Positions 9,707-16,366 of a stretch of DNA of 43,700 bases are shown piece after piece. This DNA is from Helicobacter sp. Its GTDB lineage: Bacteria; Campylobacterota; Campylobacteria; Campylobacterales; Helicobacteraceae. Below the pieces are notes generated by a model, which saw only the letters and a list, made by a program, of their open reading frames with translations, made no database searches and was not told where the DNA came from. The translations under genes were made by a program, and so were the position numbers. The stretch spans positions 1 through 43,700 of the forward strand of contig NZ_JAAVGY010000035.1 of NCBI RefSeq assembly GCF_014799995.1, read 5' to 3'. Numbering within the stretch: position 1 is the first letter of the stretch; each line of letters opens with the position of its first letter.

Positions 9707-10443
9707 CTACGATTCTTTCTTATTCCAATTTGGGATTCTCGCTCTAATTCCTCTTTCAATTCATTAAAGCATAAAAAATCATTAATAGAGCGATAATCGC
9801 TTTCCCAATCTTTGTTTTTCCTCAAAAATCCTTTCAAATCGTGTAAGCTTTCCTCTGTAAGCCTTAAAGATTTTAAATCAATAATTTCTTTTTGGCTAGG
9901 ATATTCAGGATATTGGAGAGCATATTCTATTCTTAGTTCAAAAGGCAAATCATATTCTATTGTTGTTAGTTCTTCAACCAATTCTTCCATTTCTTCATAG
10001 TTTGAACTTTGCAATATAACTTCCATATCATTTTTGTAGTCTTTCAAAATGGTAGTTATCATATTTTCTGCTAAAGACGACTTTAAAGATTCCAAATTAC
10101 TCAAATCAATTTCTGATTTGTCAATTAATCCCTCTGCATAAGTGGCACAAAGCTCACTATAATCAAGATAAATTCCATCTAGTGCATCACACAAGGGATA
10201 ATCATTAAAAGGATTATATTCACTTTTTCCATTTGAAAATTCTTCTACTTGTTGGGCTAATTTGTAAAGTGTAGGCTCATCATATTCATTAAAAAGCTCA
10301 TCTTTTAAGTGCATTAAATCATATTTTAAATATTTTAGAATTTCTAATTCTTTTCTACCGACATAATCTCTTCTAATTTCAAATTCTTTTTTAAAAGAAT
10401 TGTTAAGTATCTTTTGAAATCCTCTTAATGTTGCAGTTTCCAT
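9703..10443 (-). CDS. Acidic accessory protein, function unknown
   Basis: 246 aa, strongly acidic in the middle (EEMEELVEELTTIEYD), with an abrupt basic tail QIGIRKNRR shared with the next gene. AAGGA lies 10 bases before the ATG. The stop overlaps the next start (ATGA). The acidity and position in an element's early operon would fit a DNA-mimic or anti-restriction protein, but I do not recognise ArdA, ArdB or KlcA motifs, so no function is assigned. Confidence 0.75.
   Translation of the reverse strand: METATLRGFQKILNNSFKKEFEIRRDYVGRKELEILKYLKYDLMHLKDELFNEYDEPTLYKLAQQVEEFSNGKSEYNPFNDYPLCDALDGIYLDYSELCATYAEGLIDKSEIDLSNLESLKSSLAENMITTILKDYKNDMEVILQSSNYEEMEELVEELTTIEYDLPFELRIEYALQYPEYPSQKEIIDLKSLRLTEESLHDLKGFLRKNKDWESDYRSINDFLCFNELKEELERESQIGIRKNRR
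9710..9733. repeat. Direct repeat, copy 2 (encodes a QIGIRKNRR tail)
   Basis: Partner of 9024-9047, one mismatch. It lies at the 3' end of the upstream gene, immediately before the ATGA junction. Confidence 0.85.
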
Positions 10444-10470
10444 ATTATTGATTCCTTTAGATTATGCGTT

Positions 10471-10541
10471 TTTGTTTATAAGAGTGATGTTAATTGACTT
10501 TTGGGAGATTAATCAATAATAACATTACTCTTATAAACAAA
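10471..10541. repeat. Large inverted repeat between two operon genes
   Basis: Arms 10471-10492 and 10520-10541 (TTTGTTTATAAGAGTRATGTTA) are complementary except at one position, with a 27-base loop. No U-run follows on either strand, so it is not a standard terminator. Possible roles: mRNA processing or protection between genes, a protein-binding site, or part of a transfer origin. Confidence 0.8.
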
Positions 10542-10546
10542 TAGGT

Positions 10547-10571
10547 ATGCAAGGGACAAGAATCCCTGCAT
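10547..10571 (-). terminator. Stem-loop after the 259-aa gene, possible attenuator
   Basis: ATGCAAGGGA pairs with TCCCTGCAT across a 6-base loop with one bulge, starting just after the 259-aa stop codon. Read on the minus strand it is followed by ACCTATTTGTTT, a weak T-rich tract. It would lower expression of the three downstream genes relative to the first. Confidence 0.4.
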
Positions 10572-10576
10572 AAAGG

Positions 10577-11356
10577 CTACTGCTGTCTATGCTTTGGTCT
10601 TTGCTCTAGTGCATCACCTACATAATCCATTTGTGCTTGATTTTGTCCTTGTGTGCTATTTACTCTATGCTCTTGCTCCGCTTGTGCGTCATCAATTTTA
10701 TTCATAAGATTTCCAATGTGTTCTTGGTGTCTTAGAGCATCTTCTTGTGTTCCCTCTTTAATGACATTACCCTCTTTGTCTTTCTTGTCATAATAAGAAT
10801 AGTCGCCACTTTCCAAAATTTGACTTACTTTTTGAGCTTGAGAAGCATAGTAGTTTTGCCATTTTTCAAGCTGTTCTTTGGAAGCAAAAGCAATTTCTGG
10901 ATTGTCTGTCATATGCTTTTTGAAAGATTTTTCTAAAATTGCTAATTTGTCTTTTAGATAATCCATTTTTGCTTGAGTAATTGCATTGCCTCTATTGGTG
11001 TCAATGATTCCTGTCTTAAAATCAATTTGCTCTTTGAAGTAATTGTCTTTGTTGATTTTGGTATCCACCATTAATGTATTTCTTTCTTTTGTAATCCAAT
11101 TTTGGAATCTTGTAGAAAGAACTGCATCTTCGGGAATTACTTTTTCAAGCATTTTATTGAAAGCTTTTTCAATGGCTTCTGCATAAGGGCTTTTTCCATT
11201 TTTTAATTTATAAGAATTCCAAGCAATGACTTCTTGCTCACCAATCTCATTTGTTTTGTAATGTTGCTTTAGCGATTCTGCTTTTTGTCTAGCCTCAACG
11301 AAGTCTTTACCCATTTCTGTTTGCATAATTTCTGTTGTAGAAAGACCTAAACTCAT
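10577..11356 (-). CDS. First gene of the polyvalent operon; helical protein, unknown function
   Basis: 259 aa, hydrophilic and helical, no signal peptide or membrane segment. AAAAGGAGCAAAAA precedes the ATG. Near the C-terminus, NKIDDAQAEQEHR (about residues 219-231) matches EKIDEAQAEQSTR in the HipA-like kinase at 28881-30227. The tail is Gln/His/Arg-rich (EQRPKHRQQ). The DNA of the two motifs has diverged, so the match reflects protein-level constraint. First in its operon, strong ribosome site and its own regulated promoter suggest an abundant product, perhaps sent to or needed early in the recipient; this is inference. Confidence 0.75.
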   Translation of the reverse strand: MSLGLSTTEIMQTEMGKDFVEARQKAESLKQHYKTNEIGEQEVIAWNSYKLKNGKSPYAEAIEKAFNKMLEKVIPEDAVLSTRFQNWITKERNTLMVDTKINKDNYFKEQIDFKTGIIDTNRGNAITQAKMDYLKDKLAILEKSFKKHMTDNPEIAFASKEQLEKWQNYYASQAQKVSQILESGDYSYYDKKDKEGNVIKEGTQEDALRHQEHIGNLMNKIDDAQAEQEHRVNSTQGQNQAQMDYVGDALEQRPKHRQQ

Positions 11357-11380
11357 TTTTTGCTCCTTTTGAAAAATTTA

Positions 11381-11463
11381 TTTGCAATTTGCAAAGAGAA
11401 GTGTAGGAAAAAACAAAAATCCTTGTTTTAAAATAGGCTTAGAGTATTGCAAAATGCAATATT
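11381..11463 (-). promoter_or_regulatory. Promoter A with distal and proximal palindromes
   Basis: Distal palindrome TATTGCA-AAA-TGCAATA at 11445-11461, flanked by CTTAGAG. Exactly 32 bases after that flank, read on the minus strand, is a -10 box TACACT (11400-11405) behind T-rich DNA. The same arrangement occurs at promoters B and C. A second palindrome, TTTGCAA-T-TTGCAAA, lies at 11381-11395 over the predicted start site. It drives the polyvalent operon. Confidence 0.75.
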
Positions 11464-11535
11464 TTTTAAAATATTTTCAAATATGATATTGTTTAATATA
11501 ATATTATATGATATAATATTATAAAATATACAAAG
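11464..11535. promoter_or_regulatory. AT-rich ATATGAT/ATAATAT repeat region before the RHH gene
   Basis: Repeated ATATGAT, ATAATAT and TATAATAT words, also found beside promoters B and C and upstream of parA. It contains TATAAT boxes suitable for the plus-strand RHH gene. Probably the RHH protein's operator; the binding protein is inferred from position. Confidence 0.5.
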
Positions 11536-11548
11536 AAAGGTGGCAAAA

Positions 11549-11818
11549 ATGTCAAACAATCCATTTAAAAAACTTGAAAAAACTAAAAATCAAGATAATT
11601 CTAAAATAGAAATAGATGAAAAGAGATTTATTGCCAACGCTGTGGGGGATACAGAGTCAAAAGTTAAAGAAATTAAAAAATCAAAGGTTATTTATATTCC
11701 GCAGTCTTTAGTTAATCGCTTGGATTCTTATAGCAACACAAAGGCTACTAGAAAAGAATCTCAAAATTACATTATCAACCAAGCACTTGAGGAATGGCTT
11801 GAAAAAAGAGGCTTTTAA
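11549..11818 (+). CDS. Ribbon-helix-helix (CopG/Arc-like) DNA-binding protein
   Basis: About 89 aa from the ATG at 11549, which has AAAGG at proper spacing; a GTG at 11540 is in frame but too close to that site. The N-terminal half is charged linker. The C-terminal part has the RHH pattern: a strand SKVIYIPQSLVNRL, then helices DSYSNTKATRKESQNYIIN and QALEEWLEK. It is the only obvious DNA-binding regulator in the window. It faces away from promoter A across an AT-rich array and overlaps the end of virB4 by 4 bases. It could regulate the element or act as partner of ParA, although parA is 9 kb away. Confidence 0.7.
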   Translation: MSNNPFKKLEKTKNQDNSKIEIDEKRFIANAVGDTESKVKEIKKSKVIYIPQSLVNRLDSYSNTKATRKESQNYIINQALEEWLEKRGF

Positions 11819-14061
11819 ACTTCATTTGGATTGGTGCTAAAGACTTTCATTTCTTCCTCACTAATCTCAAACTTCATATTAAAAACTCCACTACTATACC
11901 ATACACACAACTCGTGTTTGTTTGTATTTAATAGCCCTATTTCTACATTTTTTGGAATCTTTAATGCTTCTTGTGCCTCTTGTATAACCTCTAGTTTTTT
12001 ATCGGGTCTTAAAAGAAAGATTCTTGTATCTAAGTTTTTCAAAATCCCCAAAGGAATATGCTCTGCATTCTGCACCACAAAACATAAATGCACATTGTAT
12101 TTTCTAGCTTCTAGCGCAACCTTTTCAAACATTGTAGTAAAATATGGAATCCTAAAGTGGTTCTTGGCTTCTTCTATGGCATAAAAAAGCTTTGGAGCGG
12201 GTCTGTTTTCTCTTTTGCATTTCAAGGCATATTCTCTATCTTTTAAATAAGTTTTTTGGAATATCGCTAAAAAAATGGGTGTAAAAAGAGAGCTTTCTTT
12301 GAAATTGTTTAAATCCATTGAAAGAACATCAACATCGGCAATATCAATTTTATCAAAACTAGAGAATAAGTCTAATTTTTCTATGGAGTCCAATTTCCTT
12401 GCCAAAGATTCATAATCTTTCCTTTCCTCTTCTTTCAACTGCATATTTGCGGATTCTTTCCTTGCGAATTTGACAATATCAATCAACAAGGGCTTTTTAA
12501 GATAATCAAATTCCTCCTCTTTTATCGTATCCAAAAAGGCAACCTCCTCATATCCCAAAGAAAGCAATTTGTCATAAGCTTCTTGCGTCTTTTGCTTTAA
12601 ATCCCTTACTCTGTATCTTTGGTGTTCTTTAGTTTTATAAACCTTTTTTACAATTTCCTTAAAGTGCGCAACTTCTGCAATGCCTAGAGGCTCTGCATTT
12701 TGAGCTTCTAAAATAACAGAGGCTAAATCAATATTGAATTGTAAATCTGTTTCAAATAATTCCACATTTTCTAAACTCGGGAGATTCACTAAATTATAAG
12801 AGAATCCATAAAAATTGGATTCAATATGTGCTACACTATTGTTTGGATTAGATTTAATCAAATTGATAAATTTTTCATCTGAAAAACCTATATCATAGCT
12901 CCTAATTCTTACTTGTCCGATTTCTTTGCCTAAATTAAGACAAATACCATTAGAAAAATTTAATCCTATCATTTGAGCCATAATTTTTTGTTTGCTTACA
13001 CTCTTACCAGAACCGGGCTTGGCTATAATTGCAATATGTGGATTGTCATTTTCAGCACTAAAAGAATAATTTATAAATGCGCCATTTTTATCTATACCAA
13101 AAATATCAGGCTTAGAGGTGTCTTTTTTGTGAATGGAAGCGATAAAATTAAACAAAAAATCCTCTTTCACTAAAAAATCAAACTCTGAATCTCTAAACTT
13201 AATAGGATTTTTTTGTAAATGATTGCTTCTTGAAAGCTCTTTTTCTATGAAACTCACCTTTAAAGCACTTCCTAGTTGCCCAATAATTTCTTCATCATAT
13301 TCTTTTAAATAAGCAACAGCATTCATAAGAGCCAAATCACATTCTTTATTATGGTAACTTTGTTCTAACTCTATAAATGGCTTTTTGTCGCCAACTAATT
13401 TAGCATAATTTAACAATCTTGAAATATGATTTTTAATGTGAAAACTTGATAAATCAATATAAAACCAAATAGCACCTTTAAAATTCAAAGAAAAAAGACT
13501 TTGAATCTCACTTTGTTTGATTTCTAAATGTTTGTATGCTTGAAATAGCTTTATATTTTTATGATTATTCGCAATTGCTTGTTTAGCTAAACGCTTAAAA
13601 CTTAAAAATTCAGGTTCAGCCTCTAGGGTATCTTTTTTGATTGTGAGTGCTCGTTTTAATTGTTTGTCCTCTTGGTAGAAACTATTTTGTAAGAGTAAAT
13701 TATAAAGCACATTGGTCAATTCTAATCCACTTAAAAGTTTTAAATCAAAGTAATTTGCTAGAGATTGAATAATAATCTTGGAATGGGAGAATATGTATTG
13801 CTTTTGACATTTATCTTGCTTAAAAAGAACATAATAAAAAAATCCATCATCGCTCTCTTTAGAATCCCTAATTAGTTCCCTAATCTTTTCTACTTGGATA
13901 TATTTTTGTATATTCTCATTTGAGGTAATTTCTATGCCGTAAAGCCTATCATAAGGAGTATTGCAAAGAATATAATCCTCTTTAATGGAATCTACCAAAA
14001 AGAGAGAATTAGAATGATATTCCACAAAAAGATTGTATAGAGGTGAGGCAAGCTTGTCCAA
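11815..14061 (-). CDS. virB4: VirB4/CagE-family T4SS ATPase
   Basis: 748 codons from a TTG. VirB4 is the large ATPase at the base of the T4SS that powers pilus assembly and transfer. Walker A is AKPGSGKSVSK near residue 347. Walker B is LFYAIEEAKNH near residue 625 (Glu in place of the usual first Asp), followed by EARKYNVHLCFVVQN, typical of the family. The N-terminal domain is intact. The 5' end is abnormal: there is no ATG with a ribosome site in this frame, but a good start at 14161 lies in another frame and could join it by one added base in the A6/T6 run at 14060-14065. The true gene may therefore begin at 14161. Confidence 0.9.
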   Translation of the reverse strand: MDKLASPLYNLFVEYHSNSLFLVDSIKEDYILCNTPYDRLYGIEITSNENIQKYIQVEKIRELIRDSKESDDGFFYYVLFKQDKCQKQYIFSHSKIIIQSLANYFDLKLLSGLELTNVLYNLLLQNSFYQEDKQLKRALTIKKDTLEAEPEFLSFKRLAKQAIANNHKNIKLFQAYKHLEIKQSEIQSLFSLNFKGAIWFYIDLSSFHIKNHISRLLNYAKLVGDKKPFIELEQSYHNKECDLALMNAVAYLKEYDEEIIGQLGSALKVSFIEKELSRSNHLQKNPIKFRDSEFDFLVKEDFLFNFIASIHKKDTSKPDIFGIDKNGAFINYSFSAENDNPHIAIIAKPGSGKSVSKQKIMAQMIGLNFSNGICLNLGKEIGQVRIRSYDIGFSDEKFINLIKSNPNNSVAHIESNFYGFSYNLVNLPSLENVELFETDLQFNIDLASVILEAQNAEPLGIAEVAHFKEIVKKVYKTKEHQRYRVRDLKQKTQEAYDKLLSLGYEEVAFLDTIKEEEFDYLKKPLLIDIVKFARKESANMQLKEEERKDYESLARKLDSIEKLDLFSSFDKIDIADVDVLSMDLNNFKESSLFTPIFLAIFQKTYLKDREYALKCKRENRPAPKLFYAIEEAKNHFRIPYFTTMFEKVALEARKYNVHLCFVVQNAEHIPLGILKNLDTRIFLLRPDKKLEVIQEAQEALKIPKNVEIGLLNTNKHELCVWYSSGVFNMKFEISEEEMKVFSTNPNEV

Positions 14062-14161
14062 AAAAGCAGTTACTGATACTTACGCTTGGGTCTTTTTTCT
14101 TATATCCAAAATACGCCCCTGTGATTCCAACTCCTGCCAATGTTAAAAGTGCTAAATTCAT
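14009..14161 (-). CDS. Short membrane ORF, probably the displaced 5' end of virB4
   Basis: 50 codons from an ATG with AAGGAAGCAAAA upstream: MNLALLTLAGVGITGAYFGY then KKKDPSVSIS. It has one hydrophobic segment. Its start overlaps the upstream small gene (ATGA). The frame runs into virB4 DNA out of frame and ends within it. Either a tiny VirB3-like protein or, more likely, the true N-terminus of VirB4 cut off by a one-base deletion. Confidence 0.5.
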   Translation of the reverse strand: MNLALLTLAGVGITGAYFGYKKKDPSVSISNCFFGQACLTSIQSFCGISF

Positions 14162-14294
14162 TTTTGCTTCCTTAAATGTGATTTATGGGATTCTATATCT
14201 GTTTTAGAATCTTGTAATATGTCTATAAACTCTTTTATAAATAAAATTCCTTGAATTTTTTTAAAGCAATTTCTAAAGCTTCTTTCTCACTCAT
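14158..14294 (-). pseudogene. 45-aa T4SS-operon protein with a one-base frameshift
   Basis: GGAGG precedes the ATG at 14294. As written it stops after 19 codons (SEKEALEIALKKFKEFYL). One extra base in the 7-base run at 14256-14262 gives a 45-aa product that ends exactly at an ATGA overlap with the next start, strong evidence for the repaired frame. Hydrophilic, no known family. Confidence 0.5.
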
Positions 14295-14313
14295 TTCATT
14301 CCTCCAAAATCCT

Positions 14314-15072
14314 TTAAAAAACTCTTTTAAACTTTGTATAATAATCAAAATTGGATACTTTTCTAAAGCCTTTGTTGTAACATTCTATGGAATCTTTCAT
14401 CAGTGCTTTTTTTGCAATACACTCCTTTAAAACAAGTGTGGCTTTTTGTGTGTTGTAGCTAGGATTAAAAATATAAGGAATCTCGGATTTATTGAAATTG
14501 ACATTATTGATTTGCATTAATCCCACATCTATTTTTAATGTTTTATCTTGCAAAAGAATTTTTAAAGCTTTTTGCAATTCTTTTTCACTTCCTTTAAAAT
14601 TAATCAAATATCTATCTTTGTATTTTTTGACGCTTTTTTGGAGATTCTTAAAGTGAAAATTTGTGTGTTTTGCGGTAAAGCTGATAATTAATGGATTAAA
14701 ATTACTTTCAATTTTTGCTAAAGTGTAAAGAATCCTTTTATCAATATCATTTTGCATTGAGGCTAATTTAAGCGCATTGGCTATTTCAAAATCATCATAA
14801 GAAAAACAAGGCAATAGAGAAAAAATAAAGAGAAAGATTCCAAAAATAAATTTTCTAAAGCAATAGGCAGTTTGTGATATAATTGTGCTAGGGTATTCAC
14901 CGCAGGTTGATGCCCTGTGGTGAAAATTTATGCCCCAAAAGGAGCTAAGATGGACACCATAAAATTCATCTTGGTTGCAATTATAATGCTTTGCTTTATA
15001 ATTGTCAAGGCTTATTAGCTTTTGCGCCTTTATGGCGCAACCTTGATGAATTTTACCTGCTATTTTTTTCAT
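14314..15072 (-). CDS. VirB1-like lytic transglycosylase with an inserted N-terminal segment
   Basis: 252 codons. VirB1 proteins cut peptidoglycan to let the T4SS cross the wall. Catalytic Glu in TLAKIESNFNP (about residue 122), GLMQINNVNF further on, then NPSYNTQKATLVLKEC and ECYNKG, the usual SLT order. A hydrophobic signal core, FRKFIFGIFLFIFSLLPCFS, begins only at residue 72. Residues 4-71 are encoded by DNA that carries a type I toxin-antitoxin module on the other strand. The ancestral protein probably began MKK-FRKFIF. The 68-residue extension would probably spoil secretion. The start overlaps the upstream stop as ATGA. Confidence 0.8.
   Translation of the reverse strand: MKKIAGKIHQGCAIKAQKLISLDNYKAKHYNCNQDEFYGVHLSSFWGINFHHRASTCGEYPSTIISQTAYCFRKFIFGIFLFIFSLLPCFSYDDFEIANALKLASMQNDIDKRILYTLAKIESNFNPLIISFTAKHTNFHFKNLQKSVKKYKDRYLINFKGSEKELQKALKILLQDKTLKIDVGLMQINNVNFNKSEIPYIFNPSYNTQKATLVLKECIAKKALMKDSIECYNKGFRKVSNFDYYTKFKRVF
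14878..14924 (+). promoter_or_regulatory. Toxin mRNA promoter and 5' stem-loop (TA module 1)
   Basis: A TATAAT box at 14878-14883 with upstream TGTGA predicts a start near 14890. The leader opens with an 11-bp stem, TTCACCGCAGG (14896-14906) with CCTGTGGTGAA (14914-14924), 7-base loop. A 5' cap hairpin of this kind is known for H. pylori AapA-type toxin mRNAs. Confidence 0.7.
14893..14973 (-). ncRNA. Predicted antisense antitoxin RNA (TA module 1)
   Basis: Promoter inside the toxin ORF on the opposite strand: TTGACA (15003-15008), exactly 17 bases, TATAAT (14980-14985), a full sigma70 consensus. Transcription from about 14973 would run back across the toxin start codon, its GGAG site and the leader hairpin, as IsoA RNAs do for AapA toxins. 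The 3' end is not defined by sequence; the end given is a guess. The virB1 mRNA includes the same sequence. Confidence 0.7.
14950..15018 (+). CDS. Type I toxin-like hydrophobic peptide (TA module 1)
   Basis: 22 aa: MDTIK, a hydrophobic core FILVAIIMLCFIIV, then KAY. AGGAG lies 6 bases before the ATG. Such single-helix peptides insert in the inner membrane and depolarise it. The peptide aligns over 18 residues with the one at 33137-33193. It does not look like AapA itself, so it may be a new family with the same RNA layout. Confidence rests on the whole arrangement: promoter, leader hairpin, ribosome site, consensus antisense promoter and 3' fold-back. Confidence 0.75.
   Translation: MDTIKFILVAIIMLCFIIVKAY
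15022..15055 (+). terminator. 3' hairpin and fold-back sequence of toxin mRNA 1
   Basis: TTGCGCC and GGCGCAA form a 7-bp stem (15022-15040). Directly after it, GATGAATTTTA (15045-15055) is fully complementary to TAAAATTCATC (14960-14970) in the toxin coding start. A long-range 5'-3' pairing of this type keeps full-length AapA mRNA untranslated. Confidence 0.55.
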
Positions 15073-15533
15073 CTCAACAACATTCCAAAGAGATTAAATT
15101 TAACGCAAATAATTATCAAAAGAATAAAGCTAGAAAGAGAAAGAAAAGGGCTTATACCTTTTAAAAAAGAAAAAAATATATTTTCTCCGCCTCCGCCTTT
15201 TTTTGCACTTGATTTTGCATTCAAAATTTCTCTTTTGCCCTCCTCAAGCATTTCTTTTTGTAAGGCATTAAAATCCTCTTTAAGAAGTGATTTTAAAAAT
15301 TCTGTATAATTGTTTCCACTATTTTTACTTAACTCTTTCTCCAATCCTATTACAAACTCGCTTGTAGAGCTAACGATATTGCCAACATTAGAATTTAGAT
15401 TATTTAGATTATCTGAATGCGCATTCTTGATGATTTGAATGTGCGAAGCATTCACAAGTGTATCCTCTTTAAGCTCTGCGACTTCTTTCTGTAAATTAAA
15501 AGTAAGGCTTGTAATTCTTTCTAAAAGCGTCAA
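15069..15533 (-). CDS. Tail-anchored coiled-coil protein of the T4SS operon
   Basis: 154 aa from a TTG that overlaps the previous stop. Residues 1-110 are helical and charged. A Gly/Lys stretch (KKGGGGEN) leads to one C-terminal membrane segment (SLSSFILLIIICVKF). It is probably an inner-membrane protein with a cytoplasmic coiled coil. No family recognised. Position between virB2-like and virB1-like suggests a role in the secretion apparatus. Confidence 0.65.
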   Translation of the reverse strand: MTLLERITSLTFNLQKEVAELKEDTLVNASHIQIIKNAHSDNLNNLNSNVGNIVSSTSEFVIGLEKELSKNSGNNYTEFLKSLLKEDFNALQKEMLEEGKREILNAKSSAKKGGGGENIFFSFLKGISPFLSLSSFILLIIICVKFNLFGMLLR

Positions 15534-15700
15534 AAGTTCTGCTTGGGATTTTTTTCTTTTGTATCATCAGTTTGTAAATTTTTTTCTAGTTCTTCTTTGG
15601 AATCTAAAAGCTTCATTTTTCTAAAATCTTTTACTTCTCTACCTCCTCTAATCTCTATCTTGGGAGTTTGATGAATGTGCTTTTGATTTTTATTTTTCAT
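15530..15700 (-). CDS. Small basic hydrophilic protein in the T4SS operon
   Basis: 56 aa, Lys/Glu/Gln-rich (MKNKNQKHIHQTPKIEIRGG), ATG at 15700 with AGGT upstream. Its TGA overlaps the TTG of the next gene, as expected for a coupled operon gene. No family recognised. Confidence 0.55.
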   Translation of the reverse strand: MKNKNQKHIHQTPKIEIRGGREVKDFRKMKLLDSKEELEKNLQTDDTKEKNPKQNF

Positions 15701-15771
15701 ATTTTTACCTAGTTTTATCCAACTTCGCTATTGCAAAGGAATTATAGAAATTCCTCTGCCTTGCTCTCTTT

Positions 15772-16195
15772 TTATCTAACTGCTTCTTTCCAAAAATCAT
15801 TAATTACTTGGAAAATATAATTCGCATCACCAAAGAGAGCTCTTGAAACAATCGTTGCGACAATCGCATAAACAAAGAATCCCACGATTGCACTAATAGC
15901 AGTAACAACATAGATTTTTGTTGTGTTTTGTTCCTGCTCTGATTTTTTCTTTTGGAAAGAATATCCCAATATCGCACCAGCAATAATGCAAACAAAAGGC
16001 AAAACAACACCAAAGCCCCAAATAATACCTGTACCTAAAGCTTTTTCCCTGCTTTATCACCACTGCTCAAAATATCATTGACTGCGTCAAATTCATCTGC
16101 CTTAAATATGAGCTAAACAGCATTAATAAACCAAAAATCAAAGCAACCTGCAAAAAAGCTTTGAGCAACGACTCTCTATGTAAATTTTTTAACAT
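15772..16195 (-). pseudogene. VirB2/TrbC-like pilin gene with two one-base frameshifts
   Basis: AAGGA precedes the ATG at 16195. Repaired, it encodes about 141 aa: a signal sequence (LKAFLQVALIFGLLMLF), a polar stretch (KADEFDAVNDILSSGDKAGK), then two membrane helices (GVVLPFVCIIAGAILGYSF; VVTAISAIVGFFVYAIV) separated by a charged loop, the VirB2 pilin layout. Two single-base losses break it: one near 16112 and one in the 5-base A/T run at 16042-16046. As written only a 76-aa C-terminal piece is open (15772-16002). First gene after promoter B. Either truly inactive, which would abolish pilus formation, or a sequencing artefact. Confidence 0.6.
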
Positions 16196-16226
16196 CACAA
16201 ATCCTTTTAACTAAAATTTGAAAAGG

Positions 16227-16290
16227 ATTGTAAGAAAAAAGAAAATTTAAAAAATTAAAATTGACTTAGAGTATTGCAAATTGCAATATT
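16227..16290 (-). promoter_or_regulatory. Promoter B (T4SS operon) with conserved palindrome
   Basis: Palindrome TATTGCAA-A-TTGCAATA at 16272-16288 with flank CTTAGAG, then exactly 32 bases to a TACAAT -10 box (16227-16232) behind a T-rich tract. The spacing equals promoters A and C. It drives the virB2-like to virB4 operon. Confidence 0.75.
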
Positions 16291-16345
16291 GCTCTAAAAT
16301 ATTATAATGGTATAATATCATAATATATAATATAGAATAAATAGA
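16291..16345. repeat. AT-rich ATAATAT/ATCATAAT array beside promoter B
   Basis: A string of ATAATATCAT, TATAAT and ATAATATA words upstream of the palindrome, the same composition as the arrays near 11500, 21650 and 26920. Probably a binding array; no protein is assigned. Confidence 0.45.
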
Positions 16346-16366
16346 TATTGTAGGTAATTAAATAAT

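Noticed and set aside
9703..10443. ArdA-type anti-restriction protein
   Set aside because: Acidity fits, but I could not find ArdA sequence hallmarks, so it stays unassigned.
11464..11535. AT-rich arrays as a CRISPR
   Set aside because: The repeats are short overlapping words without unique spacers of constant length, and no cas genes are present.
15022..15309. 95-codon plus-strand ORF beginning in TA module 1
   Set aside because: Runs antisense through the coiled-coil gene; the short toxin ORF at 14950 explains the plus-strand signals better.
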